The notes: generated by a model from the sequence alone, not told the origin. A stretch of 61,134 nucleotides of DNA from Veillonella sp. (GCF_015058545.1 NZ_SVCB01000041.1:1-61134), one strand, 5' to 3'. Shown: positions 16,432 through 25,066, counted from the stretch's first letter. Numbers and translations are program-made.

Positions 16432-17181
16432 TTACAAGGTTACCATCGATTCTGTGAGCATCGCTTCCGTAATGGCATAAAGATTAGTAATGGAGCCGAC
16501 CGCTACTTTTTCTTTCAAGCCGTAAAAATCAAGGCAAATACCGCAAGCAGCTATGTCGACGCCCGCTTCAACCAAGTTCTTCAAGTTTTCAAGATGGGGT
16601 GATTCTTCCGTCACCATTTTTACACCGCTGTTAATAAAATAGATTTTAAACGGTTTTACATCAGATTCCGCCAGGCAGAACATGAAGGTTTTCATCAAAG
16701 TGCGGCCTAACTCTTCATTCCCTTCACCTAGGTAATCCTTAGTCATTAAAAGGACTTTGCCACCGAAGTTTTGCGCTGCAACGGATGCTGCCGGATCCTT
16801 CGGAGCCTCCGCAACGACTTCTGTGACCGAAGCCTGAGCTACTACAGCTTCAGGAACTACGGCATTGGCCTGTGTACCGGCCGGAACCATAGTTAAATAA
16901 TGTGTTTTACCATCAGTCGCTACGGTCACTTCACACTGTCTGGACTTGCCAAACTTAGTCACATTATCACGACTGACCTCATTATCTACCAAAGTTGTAA
17001 TAACTGCTCCCGGATGCTCCTCCATAGCTTTCTTCGTCGCAATCACCGGCATGGGGCATAAAGAACCGCGCATATCAACGACGATACTGCCCTCTACAAG
17101 CCACTCTTTTTTCACATCATTCGGTACTTCCGTCATAGAGCGTAAATCAGCTCCATAGACCGCCTTAACTTCATCGGACAT
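16432..17181 (-). CDS. yedF: YedF, TusA-DsrE fusion linked to selenium metabolism
   Basis: About 249 residues. An N-terminal TusA-like domain carries the CPxP motif (RGSLCPMPVI, near 38). A C-terminal DsrE/DsrF-like domain (about 145-249) has conserved Cys in TFMFCLAE and IAACGICLDF. Proposed to carry selenium or sulfur for SelD. The frame overlaps the selD 3' end; I use the ATG at 17181. A TTG three codons earlier is closer to AGGAG but too close for normal spacing, so the start is not certain. Confidence 0.88.
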   Translation of the reverse strand: MSDEVKAVYGADLRSMTEVPNDVKKEWLVEGSIVVDMRGSLCPMPVIATKKAMEEHPGAVITTLVDNEVSRDNVTKFGKSRQCEVTVATDGKTHYLTMVPAGTQANAVVPEAVVAQASVTEVVAEAPKDPAASVAAQNFGGKVLLMTKDYLGEGNEELGRTLMKTFMFCLAESDVKPFKIYFINSGVKMVTEESPHLENLKNLVEAGVDIAACGICLDFYGLKEKVAVGSITNLYAITEAMLTESMVTL

Positions 17182-18199
17182 AAACGTCAAAATCTCCTCT
17201 CGCTACCACCTTGCCAATCTGCTTAGCCGCGTGAACACCGGCTTGATGCAAGGATTTAACCAACTCTTCCGTCTCTGACAGGGGCACAGCCAATAACAAG
17301 CCCCCTGACGTTTGCGGATCAAAACAAATATCACTCCACACAGATTCCAATTCAACTAAACCGGACACAGCCGTAATCGCTTTACGATTTCCGTAGGTGG
17401 CCGCCGGCACCAGGCCCATCTCGGCCGCTTCGACTACATGGGGAAATAGCGGCAACGCTGCCGTCTCAATTTCCAACGACACATCGCTGCCACTTGCCAT
17501 TTCGGAGCCATGCCCCATCAAGCTAAAGCCTGTAATATCCGTGCAGGCATGAACCGTAAAGTTTTTAGCCGCTTCACAGGCCATTTTATTGAGCATACTC
17601 ATGCTCGCCACAGCCGCTTCAGTCCCCTCGGAAAAAAGGTCTCCCTTTAAGGCCGTACTCATAATACCCGTACCTAAGGCCTTTGTTAAAACCAGCGCAT
17701 CGCCCACTTGGGCACCGCGATTACGCCAAACCTTATTTGGCTGCACCTGGCCGGTCACGGCGAGGCCAAAGATGGGCGTTTCATTTTCTATGCTGTGACC
17801 GCCCAATACAACTACGCCCGCTTCTTCAAGTGTGGCCATGGCTCCCTTTAACACATCTGTTAAAGCGCCTGCTTCCACAAGGGGCACCGGAAAGCCTACA
17901 ATATTCAGCGCCGTCAAAGGACGTCCACCCATGGCATAGACATCACTCAAGCTGTTGGCCGCTGCAATGCGCCCAAACGTATACGGATCGTCTACGACGG
18001 GCGTGAAAAAATCAACCGTCTGCACTAAGCCGACTTCTTCGTTTAGCACATATACGCCCGCATCTTCGGCGCCGCCCATAGCCGTCAAAACATGGTCATT
18101 CGTAGGGAATTGAACCGATTTGAGTACAGCGTCTAATATATGGGGGCCTATTTTACAAGCGCAACCGCCCTTGGCGGCATACGGTGTTAACTTAATCAA
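17171..18199 (-). CDS. selD: Selenide, water dikinase (selenophosphate synthase)
   Basis: 342 residues. Makes selenophosphate from selenide and ATP for selenocysteine or selenouridine. The catalytic loop reads KGGCACKIG with a normal Cys codon rather than TGA. The ATP/Mg Asp residues lie in TVDFFTPVVDDPYTFGRIAAANSLSD, and the C-terminal DPQTSGGLLLAV is family-specific. I choose a TTG start at 18199 because AGGAGG sits eight bases upstream and the protein then begins MIKLTPY like relatives; the in-frame ATG at 18220 has no ribosome site and contains this SD within its codons. It overlaps the DUF951 stop (TTGATTAA). Confidence 0.93.
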   Translation of the reverse strand: MIKLTPYAAKGGCACKIGPHILDAVLKSVQFPTNDHVLTAMGGAEDAGVYVLNEEVGLVQTVDFFTPVVDDPYTFGRIAAANSLSDVYAMGGRPLTALNIVGFPVPLVEAGALTDVLKGAMATLEEAGVVVLGGHSIENETPIFGLAVTGQVQPNKVWRNRGAQVGDALVLTKALGTGIMSTALKGDLFSEGTEAAVASMSMLNKMACEAAKNFTVHACTDITGFSLMGHGSEMASGSDVSLEIETAALPLFPHVVEAAEMGLVPAATYGNRKAITAVSGLVELESVWSDICFDPQTSGGLLLAVPLSETEELVKSLHQAGVHAAKQIGKVVARGDFDVYVR

Positions 18200-18503
18200 C
18201 CGTATCGCCTCCTGCCTCATTAATCGGCGAGCTTATATTCACATCCGCTGGGGCCATCGTTTTCGCCTTAGCAGCCGCTTCTTTTTTAGCTGCCTCGACC
18301 GCCTCCGCTTCAGCTGAACGAATCACAATCTTTTTAACCGCTTTTTCAAATTTAGGGCGCGATAACATCACTTGATGACCGCAACCGCGACAAACAATCG
18401 TAAAATCTGTACCAATACGCTTAACTTCCCACTCCGCGCTTCCACAAGGATGGGATTTTTTCATTTTTACCACATCGCCAACATAATATCGTACAAATGC
18501 CAT
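18192..18503 (-). CDS. DUF951 protein with Ala-rich C-terminal extension
   Basis: 103 residues. The first ~55 match the DUF951 family: VGDVVKMKKSHPCGSAEWEV, then CRGCGHQVMLSRPKFEKAVKKI with a CxxC that probably binds zinc. Family members are normally about 65 residues; this one adds roughly 45 Ala/Glu/Lys-rich residues. GGGAG lies before the ATG. First gene of the selenium cluster, overlapping selD; its role is unknown. Confidence 0.8.
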   Translation of the reverse strand: MAFVRYYVGDVVKMKKSHPCGSAEWEVKRIGTDFTIVCRGCGHQVMLSRPKFEKAVKKIVIRSAEAEAVEAAKKEAAAKAKTMAPADVNISSPINEAGGDTVD

Positions 18504-19113
18504 TGCATGTCTCCCTTCTTCGATTTACAATCAACCAATTCAAAATATGTCTGATAACAGTACGGACGCTTACTAATTCTATCCTAATATGTTTATTATA
18601 TACCATTTAGAGTTTCCTGCCGAATACATTATATGCAAAATAAAGGATTATTTAGCTAAAAAATTATCAAACGTAACAACGCTGTTATATTTGCAATTTT
18701 TTACATTTATTTACAATTTCAAAGAGCCATCCGGCTGCCTACCCAATTGAGCCGAAAATTTTTAATTCCTACTAAAATGTAGGTATTCTCATTTTAACAA
18801 CTTGAATCACTGACATTCATTCTCAATTGAGTTTTTAGGGCTATAATGCTGTTTTTAAAGCGCTACTGCTCCAAAAAGTCAGTAATCACGCGTATTGATA
18901 AGACTTATCAAATAAAACTTTTTTAAATTTTTCAAACTTTTAGGCTTGATTTTCTCAATTTCATAGGCTATAATGTAATCAACAATGATTATTCATTAGT
19001 TTGAATTGTTGTGAAATAAAAGTTTATTTCTAAGCTATTTTAATTCTTTACTTTATTTCGTAAGTACATTATGAATTGTGTCAAAGTTGTCACAACAAAA
19101 AGGAGAGATTAAT
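18504..19113. other. Long spacer with the rubrerythrin promoter region
   Basis: About 600 bases without a gene. Two related strings, TCTCAATTGAG...GGGCTATAATG (18821-18848) and TCTCAATTT...GGCTATAATG (18953-18975), look like a duplicated promoter element. Only the second has a good -35. The remainder is AT-rich without recognisable structure. Confidence 0.5.
18946..19011 (+). promoter_or_regulatory. Rubrerythrin promoter with PerR/Fur-like inverted repeat
   Basis: TTGATT (18946-18951), 17 bases, TATAAT (18969-18974). Around the expected start lies AATGATTATTCATT (18984-18997), an inverted repeat resembling Fur/PerR-type boxes. It sits inside a longer CAACAAT/ATTGTTG pair (18980-18986, 19005-19011). 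Peroxide control of rubrerythrin by PerR-type repressors is known in other anaerobes; assignment here is inference. Confidence 0.5.
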
Positions 19114-19662
19114 ATGTCAGAATTAAAAGGTACTAAAACTGAACAAAACTTACAGGCCGCTTTTGCCGGTGAATCTCAAGCTAACCGTAAATATACATAT
19201 TACGCTTCTGCAGCGCGTAAAGCCGGTTTGAACAAAATTGCTGACTTCTTCGAAGAAACAGCTGTAAACGAAAGTGCGCATGCTAAAGTTTGGTTCAAAT
19301 TATTACATGGTGGCGACGTTAACGCTGATACTGCAGTAAACTTGAAAGACGCTGCAGCCGGTGAAAACTACGAACACACTGAAATGTACCCTGAATTTGC
19401 TAAAGTAGCAAAAGAAGAAGGCTTTGCTAAAATCGCATACCTTTTCGAACAAGTTGGTAAAATCGAAGCTCGTCATGAAGAACGTTATCTTGATCTTTTA
19501 AGCTATGTAAATGGCGGTAAAGTATTCAAACGCGAAGAACCGGTTGCTTGGATTTGCGCTAACTGCGGTTACATCCATGTTGGTACTGAAGCTCCTCAGA
19601 TTTGCCCTGTATGTGCTCATCCACAGGCTTTCTTCTCCCAACACTACGAAACTCTTTTATAA
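19114..19662 (+). CDS. rbr: Rubrerythrin
   Basis: 182 residues. The N-terminal four-helix diiron domain has the E-x2-A-x2-K/E-x2-H ligand sets (AGESQANRKYTYYA, EETAVNESAHAKVW, FEQVGKIEARHEERY). The C-terminal rubredoxin-like Fe(Cys)4 domain has CANCGYIHVG and CPVCAHPQ. A cytosolic peroxide reductase of anaerobes. The start is 19114, where AAAGGAGAG is nine bases away; upstream codons in frame have no support. Its message would continue into the hairpin array ending at the 19998 terminator. Confidence 0.95.
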   Translation: MSELKGTKTEQNLQAAFAGESQANRKYTYYASAARKAGLNKIADFFEETAVNESAHAKVWFKLLHGGDVNADTAVNLKDAAAGENYEHTEMYPEFAKVAKEEGFAKIAYLFEQVGKIEARHEERYLDLLSYVNGGKVFKREEPVAWICANCGYIHVGTEAPQICPVCAHPQAFFSQHYETLL

Positions 19663-19691
19663 TTTAAAGTAAGTAACAATTTTCGTATATA

Positions 19692-19956
19692 CTCAAGTGA
19701 GCAACTTATAACCTATATTAAACAAGTGTTATTTAACCTTCGACGAGTGTCATTTATTGCATACAACAAGTGTTGTCTCTTATAATCATCAAGTGATGAA
19801 CCGAAATAGAAGATAGAACTCCTAAAAAATTATGTATGCTAACTAATGATTTAGTTGCAGTATAAGGGAAATAAGTATTTCCTCTCACGATGTATGAAAA
19901 GTTCACATGTTGTTAACGCCAAGTGGCGTAACATACTATAGAAACCAAGTGGTTTC
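19692..19956 (+). ncRNA. Array of mini-hairpins with constant AAGT loop (rbr 3' UTR or separate RNA)
   Basis: At least eight small hairpins share the loop AAGT (once GAGT) while their stems differ. They are CTC/GAG (19692-19701), AAC/GTT (19721-19730), GAC/GTC (19742-19751, loop GAGT), ACAAC/GTTGT (19763-19776), TCATC/GATGA (19786-19799), GGGAAAT/ATTTCCT (19866-19883), ACGCC/GGCGT (19916-19929) and GAAACC/GGTTTC (19941-19956). A ninth, AACTAA/TTAGTT (19841-19856), has loop TGAT. The loops stay fixed while the stems change in pairs, which indicates a folded molecule, most likely RNA since a terminator follows at once on the plus strand. No coding frame spans it. Confidence 0.6.
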
Positions 19957-19960
19957 ACCC

Positions 19961-19998
19961 AAAAGAAAAGGGCTCCTTTCGGGGCTCTTTTCTTTTTT
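19961..19998 (+). terminator. Terminator after the hairpin array
   Basis: AAAGAAAAGGGCTCC pairs with GGGGCTCTTTTCTTT (two G-U pairs) around a TTTC loop, followed by TTTT. Confidence 0.8.
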
Positions 19999-20049
19999 AC
20001 GGCAAACATCCGGTACATCACGAAATAAGACCGATACAATCACACACAA

Positions 20050-20084
20050 AAGAGCGGCGTCATACGGCGCCGCTCTTAACATCA
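20050..20084. terminator. Terminator of modABC
   Basis: AAGAGCGGCG/CGCCGCTCTT arms (20050-20059, 20068-20077); on the minus strand followed by TTTTGTGTG. Confidence 0.85.
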
Positions 20085-20091
20085 TATATAG

Positions 20092-20715
20092 TTATGTATG
20101 CAATAGACCGTCCTTAAATTGCCAACGACTATCGCCGACCGCTTTTGCTTCCGCTTCATTATGGGTAACCCATAAACAAGGAATACGCCATTCCTTGATG
20201 ATTTTCACAATATCATCCTGTACCTGTTCACGCAATGTCCAATCTAAGGCCGATAAGGGCTCGTCTAAGAGCAGAATACACGGTTTGGCATATAAAGCCC
20301 GCCCCAGCGCTACCCGTTGCTGTTCACCGCCGGATAGATTACCTGCCTTCGTATTCGTATATTGTTCCAGATGTAGTCGCTCCAAAATACGATTGAGCAG
20401 TTCTTTATCCCCCCGTTTACTATAAGTAATATTATGGACCACATTCATATGGGGAAACACGATGTTTCCCTGCGGCATGTACCCCACTTCTCGGCGCTGT
20501 GGTTTTAAAAATATATGCTTCTCCTTATGAAACCAATACGTCCCGTCATGACTAATGAATCCCGCTTGCGGCTTAATCAGTCCGGCCAAGCTTTTTATCA
20601 ACGTGGACTTCCCGTTCCCCGAAGCCCCGGTAAGCGCGGTAATGCCTTCACTCAATATGCCTTTACCTTGCACCAGAATAGTAGGGCGCTGTACCTTAAT
20701 ATCAAATTCTATCAT
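20092..20715 (-). CDS. modC: Molybdate ABC transporter ATP-binding protein (short form)
   Basis: 207 residues. Walker A GASGNGKST (about 31), Q-loop YMPQGNIVFPHM, signature LSGGEQQRVALGRAL, Walker B CILLLDEPLSALD, H-loop WVTHN. It is about 150 residues shorter than classical ModC, lacking the C-terminal molybdate-binding TOBE domain, so feedback sensing is absent. AGGAGG precedes the ATG. Eight bases after modB; assignment rests on the modA and modB neighbours. Confidence 0.88.
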   Translation of the reverse strand: MIEFDIKVQRPTILVQGKGILSEGITALTGASGNGKSTLIKSLAGLIKPQAGFISHDGTYWFHKEKHIFLKPQRREVGYMPQGNIVFPHMNVVHNITYSKRGDKELLNRILERLHLEQYTNTKAGNLSGGEQQRVALGRALYAKPCILLLDEPLSALDWTLREQVQDDIVKIIKEWRIPCLWVTHNEAEAKAVGDSRWQFKDGLLHT

Positions 20716-20723
20716 ACTGCCTC

Positions 20724-21392
20724 CTACCGCTCATCCCGAAACTGGAATAAGGAACCTTTGGTAATAAAGTGAACCGTCCACAATAAACCGAGCGTAAGCG
20801 CACAAATATATACAACCAAAGTGAACGCCCCTTCATAATCGCCGAACTCTACCAAGGAATAAATCGCCAAAGGCATGGTCCGCGTTACGCCCGGAATATT
20901 GCCGGCAATCAGAATGGTCGCACCAAATTCGCCCAATGCCCGACTAAAGGCCAAGATACTGCCCGTTAGAATCCCTTTCCAAGCCAGCGGAATAGAAATA
21001 GTAAAAAAAATACGAAGTTCCGACGCGCCCAAGGTTCGGGCCACATCTTCAACGGCCGGATCAATGGAACTTAAAGCAGCACGTACAGTCTGATAAAACA
21101 GTGGGAAGCCGATAATGGTAGATGCGAGGACTGCCCCTGCTTTGGCAAAAACGACTTGCCAGCCATGAGCATCGAGCCACGCCCCAAAACTATTGCCCGG
21201 TGTAAATATAACAAGTAACATAAAGCCAACCACTACCGGCGGCAATACAAGCGGCAAGGTTACGATGGAATCAATCAATGCCTTACCGGGAAACGAATAC
21301 CGTTTTAATATATAACAAAGCAACAAGCCAACTACCATTATATTAAACAGTGCTATGCAAGCTACTTCCAATGACAACCATAATGGAGTCAT
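20724..21392 (-). CDS. modB: Molybdate ABC transporter permease
   Basis: 222 residues, about five membrane segments, with the permease EAA loop DVARTLGASELRIFFTISIP...AWKG and the ModB-typical SIVTLPLVLPPVVVGFMLL and FSRALGEFGATILIAGN. It forms the membrane pore of the ModABC importer. I use ATG 21392 rather than the GTG at 21401, because AAAGG is then nine bases away. A perfect hairpin separates it from modA. Confidence 0.92.
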   Translation of the reverse strand: MTPLWLSLEVACIALFNIMVVGLLLCYILKRYSFPGKALIDSIVTLPLVLPPVVVGFMLLVIFTPGNSFGAWLDAHGWQVVFAKAGAVLASTIIGFPLFYQTVRAALSSIDPAVEDVARTLGASELRIFFTISIPLAWKGILTGSILAFSRALGEFGATILIAGNIPGVTRTMPLAIYSLVEFGDYEGAFTLVVYICALTLGLLWTVHFITKGSLFQFRDER

Positions 21393-21431
21393 ACGCCACA
21401 ACCTTTCAAACGAACCCTATAATCTACAATA

Positions 21432-21457
21432 GGCGGTTCAGCACCTGAACCGCCTAT
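21432..21457 (-). other. Intercistronic hairpin between modA and modB
   Basis: Perfect 11-bp stem AGGCGGTTCAG/CTGAACCGCCT with a three-base loop, without a T-run on the minus strand. This looks like an mRNA stabiliser or partial attenuator that would keep modA expression above modBC, as is common for binding-protein-dependent importers. Confidence 0.6.
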
Positions 21458-21494
21458 GCCTCTTTATATACTCTGTCAATAACCGTGCGTCATC

Positions 21495-22298
21495 TTATTT
21501 CGCACTGTTAGCTACACTGGTGAAGCCGTATTTTTGTAAAATCTGCTGTGCTTCACTGCTCGTTAAATAATCATAGAATTGCTGAGCCAAATCATTATCA
21601 TATTTTGTCACAATAGCGATAGGGTAACGAATCGGATCATGACTGTCACTTGGCGCTACGGCTGCCACTTCTACACGATTTTTCAAATCCATAGCATCGG
21701 TTTTATATACAAAACCGGCATCAGCGGAACCTTCCGCTACATAAGCACCCACGGACTTAACATCCTTAGCGTAAACGATTTTGCTCTCTACCTGATTCCA
21801 AAGGTTTAATTTCGTCAAAGTCTGCTGAGCGTATTTACCGGCCGGCACTGTTTCAACGGTGCCGATAGCTAAACGGTTAACGGTAGGTAATTGTTCGATA
21901 GTAATTTTTGGTTTATCTTTAGGTACGATTAATACCAAGGAGTTTTCTACCAACGGTTTTACCTTCGTCACTAAATTCTTTTCTTTTAACTGCGCCATAT
22001 TTTTTTCGTCAGCAGAAATAAAAATGCTGGCCGGCGCACCACTTTCAATCTGTTGGCGCAATGTTCCGGAACCACCGAAATTAAGTGTAATCTGAGTAGG
22101 ATCTAAATGACGGGATTTCACAAAATTATCTTTCAATTCATTAGCGGCAGCCTGTAAACTGGCCGCTGCCGATACAGTAATTGTTTGAGACTTAGTAGCT
22201 TGCGCATCTTTTTTATCGGTATCAGTTCCACCGCAACCGGCTACCACCAATGCCATCGCACTCATAGCAATCAACAATAACTTTTTGTACCCTTTCAT
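21495..22298 (-). CDS. modA: Molybdate-binding lipoprotein
   Basis: 267 residues. A lipoprotein signal peptide ends in LVVAGCGG, with the lipid-anchored Cys near residue 22. The mature part is a periplasmic-type binding fold with ModA features TITVSAAASLQAAANEL, NFGGSGTLRQQIESGAPASIFISAD and EGSADAGFVYKTDA. The start at 22298 has GGAGG eight bases upstream; a longer frame is not supported. Captures molybdate or tungstate for ModBC. Confidence 0.94.
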   Translation of the reverse strand: MKGYKKLLLIAMSAMALVVAGCGGTDTDKKDAQATKSQTITVSAAASLQAAANELKDNFVKSRHLDPTQITLNFGGSGTLRQQIESGAPASIFISADEKNMAQLKEKNLVTKVKPLVENSLVLIVPKDKPKITIEQLPTVNRLAIGTVETVPAGKYAQQTLTKLNLWNQVESKIVYAKDVKSVGAYVAEGSADAGFVYKTDAMDLKNRVEVAAVAPSDSHDPIRYPIAIVTKYDNDLAQQFYDYLTSSEAQQILQKYGFTSVANSAK

Positions 22299-22378
22299 GT
22301 ACATTGCCTCCTTCGCCTCCATCATGTGGCTCTTAATACTGCGTTTACACTTCAAATTACAGAGTATATATTCGCCGG

Positions 22379-22414
22379 ATAATCACATAAGTGATTATTT
22401 GTAAACCTATTATA
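22379..22414 (-). promoter_or_regulatory. modA promoter -10 and palindromic operator candidate
   Basis: Minus-strand TATAAT (22414-22409) is followed by a perfect palindrome ATAATCAC-ataa-GTGATTAT (22379-22398) at the expected transcription start. The regulator is unknown; it does not match the classical ModE site. Confidence 0.4.
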
Positions 22415-22629
22415 GTCTTATTATGACATAAATATAAATAAAATCAAAGGTTTTAATTCCCTATTTTTTAGCGGTATTTAACCCAAGGACTTAATCACAT
22501 TATTATATGGCTAACAAAAATCAAGCTCACTCACCAATTTACTAGTAAAACCGCGACCTTTTAAAGGTTGTTTTTTTATACTCAATTGGGTATAGTATAG
22601 ATAGATTTACACCAAAGGAGGGTATCACC

Positions 22630-23607
22630 GTGGGGTTATTTTTTCACATTTTTTGGACAAGTGTTGTACCTATTTTAGCCTTAGTAGCGGTAGGTTTTAT
22701 ATTAGATAAAAAATTCAATCTGGATTTACGCTCATTAAGTAAGTTAAATTTCTTTATCTTACTGCCGGCTTACGTTTTTCGCTCATTATATACAGCTAAT
22801 CTTACCCTCGAAAGTGTCGGTATATCCGTCTGCGCCTTTATCATCCTGTTTTCCAACAGTTTCATGGCTTTAGGGGTATCCAAATTTCTTGGTTATGACC
22901 GCAAGAAAACTCAAATCGTCCGCAACGCCACCATGTTCAACAATGGCGGTAACATCGGCATCGCCATTGCCACCTTCGTATTTTCCAATGAGCCGTATAT
23001 CGTAAACGGCCAAACGCCCTATTTGGATGCAGCCATCGTAGGCGTAATCGCCACCTTTATTATTCAAACAATCTTCTGTAATACCTTAGGCTTTTATCAA
23101 GCCGGCACCGGTTTGCTCACGCGCCGCGACGCCCTTAAATTAGTATTCCACATGCCCGTACTCTACGCGGCTCCGGCTGCCCTCTTAGCGCGATTGATTC
23201 CGTACGATTTAACAACTTTGGTATTATGGTCGCCTCTTCATATTTTTGCCAACGCCTTCGTCGGCATGGCCATGATCACCTTAGGTGTGCAAATGAGTCG
23301 TACGCCTTATAACTTCTTAAAAAAAGACGTTTTAGTTACTACATCTTTGCGACTTATCGGTGGACCAATCTTAGCAGCCTTTGTTATGCTTCTTTACATC
23401 GTATTATACGAACCGGTAAATCCGATTTCCGCCCAAGCCGTTATTATTACCTATAGCGTGCCATCAGCGGTAAATACAGCGCTCATCGCCTTTGAAATGA
23501 AAAATAACCCGGAACTGGCCACGCAGATTGTTATGTCTACAACCCTCTTATCCGCTGTCACCATGCCGCTGGCCATCCTATTTGCGTACTACATGTTCCC
23601 GGTTTAA
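22630..23607 (+). CDS. AEC-family (auxin efflux carrier-like) transporter
   Basis: 325 residues with about ten membrane segments and the broken-helix duplicated architecture of the AEC family (NGGNIGIAIATFVF in the first half, YSVPSAVNTALIAFEMKNNPELA in the second). Bacterial members move organic acids such as malate or malonate. Starts with GTG, eight bases after AAGGAGGG. Single gene with its own terminator; substrate not identified. Confidence 0.87.
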   Translation: MGLFFHIFWTSVVPILALVAVGFILDKKFNLDLRSLSKLNFFILLPAYVFRSLYTANLTLESVGISVCAFIILFSNSFMALGVSKFLGYDRKKTQIVRNATMFNNGGNIGIAIATFVFSNEPYIVNGQTPYLDAAIVGVIATFIIQTIFCNTLGFYQAGTGLLTRRDALKLVFHMPVLYAAPAALLARLIPYDLTTLVLWSPLHIFANAFVGMAMITLGVQMSRTPYNFLKKDVLVTTSLRLIGGPILAAFVMLLYIVLYEPVNPISAQAVIITYSVPSAVNTALIAFEMKNNPELATQIVMSTTLLSAVTMPLAILFAYYMFPV

Positions 23608-23695
23608 AATTATTACCTCATTCTTTGAGCCATAATATTCAAACCAATGTCTTAGGGATTGTAATAAATCAACTTCAAACTGCATATTAATTCTT

Positions 23696-23727
23696 AACAC
23701 CATCAGTGTAAACTGGTGGTGTTTTTC
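23696..23727 (+). terminator. Terminator of the AEC transporter gene
   Basis: ACACCA-t-CAGT / ACTG-g-TGGTGT around GTAA, then TTTTT. Confidence 0.8.
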
Positions 23728-23812
23728 TTTGTAATTACTGATTTATTACATATCATCATACTTAACATGTCAATCTTCTATCTATTTTTGCGGGAATTTT
23801 TATAATTAATTA

Positions 23813-23864
23813 TTGCATTTTTATGTATTTAGGTCTATAATGCCAATCATAGAATTTTTATTCA
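23813..23864 (+). promoter_or_regulatory. argC promoter with ARG-box-like operator
   Basis: TTGCAT (23813-23818), 17 bases, TATAAT (23836-23841). At the expected start, 23852-23863 is GAATTTTTATTC, a perfect inverted repeat fitting the GAAT-WWWW-ATTC core of ArgR/AhrC sites. A weaker second copy (TAATGAATTTCTTTAATC) starts near 23896, as paired ARG boxes often do. Confidence 0.55.
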
Positions 23865-24012
23865 AACAAACTGTATATTTACTTCATCTTCCATTAATGA
23901 ATTTCTTTAATCTTTGCGTAATTTTCAGAAGTAAATATACATAACGAATACCATAAACCGTATTATTATACCTACAGCAAGTGTAAAACTATTCTACAAA
24001 GGAGCGATTCAT

Positions 24013-25050
24013 ATGACCAAAGTCAGCATCCTCGGTGCTACCGGTTACGCCGGAGCCGAGCTCGTAAAATTAATATTACAGCATCCGAATGCCACATTAA
24101 CCCATATTACTTCGGAAAGTCATACCGGCCAAGCCTTGGCCGATGTATATCCTCATATGCGAGGCATTACCGATTTGACTTTGGAAAGTATGGATAATTT
24201 GGAAGCCATTGCCAAAGACAGCGATTTTATTTTCATTGCACTTCCTCACGGACATGCCATGGCCGTCGGCAAAGCCTTAGCGGATACACAGGTCCGAATT
24301 ATCGATCTCGGTGCCGACTACCGCTTCAGTGACACCAAGGTATATGAAGCGTGGTACCATGTACCTCATACTCATCCCGATGCGGCCAGCGTCTATGGCT
24401 TAGCCGAACTAAACCGAGAAGCCATAAAATCCGCCAAAATCATCGGTAATGCCGGTTGCTACACAACGGCTTCCATTCTGGCGTTGGCTCCTTTAGTAAA
24501 AAATCATCTGATTCAAACTAATACCATCATCATTGATGCTAAATCCGGCACCTCCGGCGCGGGCCGAAGTGCTAAACTCGATACCCATTATCCCGAGTTC
24601 TACGACGCCTTTAAAGCCTACGGCGTAGCTACCCACCGCCACACACCGGAAATTGAAGCAGCCCTCGGCAAGCTAAACGGTTCACCGATAATGCTAAATT
24701 TTACGCCTCACTTAGTGCCAATGAGCCGCGGTATCTTAGCTACGGCGTATGCCAACTTAAACGAAGGCGTCACACCGAACGCCGTAAGCCAAGCTTTTGA
24801 AAAAGCCTACGCCACGGAGCCCTTCGTCCGATTACTCGGTCGCAATGCCTATCCAAATACTAAATATGTCCGAGGATCCAACTTCATTGACATTGCCTGG
24901 CATATTGACGAACGAACCGGACGCGTCATCGTCCTCAGCGCTATCGATAATCTCGTAAAAGGCGCTGCCGGTCAAGCCGTTCAGAACTTTAACATCGCTT
25001 GCGGCTATGAAGAAACAACGGGGCTCAAGCTGGTTCCCATGTACCCATAA
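24013..25050 (+). CDS. argC: N-acetyl-gamma-glutamyl-phosphate reductase
   Basis: 345 residues. NADPH-dependent reduction in the third step of arginine synthesis. N-terminal Rossmann motif ILGATGYAGAEL, catalytic Cys in IGNAGCYTTASILAL (about 148), and the substrate loop KSGTSGAGR. AAAGGAGCG precedes the ATG. First gene of argCJBDF; only 16 bases separate it from argJ. Confidence 0.97.
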   Translation: MTKVSILGATGYAGAELVKLILQHPNATLTHITSESHTGQALADVYPHMRGITDLTLESMDNLEAIAKDSDFIFIALPHGHAMAVGKALADTQVRIIDLGADYRFSDTKVYEAWYHVPHTHPDAASVYGLAELNREAIKSAKIIGNAGCYTTASILALAPLVKNHLIQTNTIIIDAKSGTSGAGRSAKLDTHYPEFYDAFKAYGVATHRHTPEIEAALGKLNGSPIMLNFTPHLVPMSRGILATAYANLNEGVTPNAVSQAFEKAYATEPFVRLLGRNAYPNTKYVRGSNFIDIAWHIDERTGRVIVLSAIDNLVKGAAGQAVQNFNIACGYEETTGLKLVPMYP

Positions 25051-25066
25051 ATTAGGAGGTTCTACC

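Noticed and set aside
17171..18199. Selenocysteine in SelD
   Set aside because: The active-site codon is Cys; no in-frame TGA is present.
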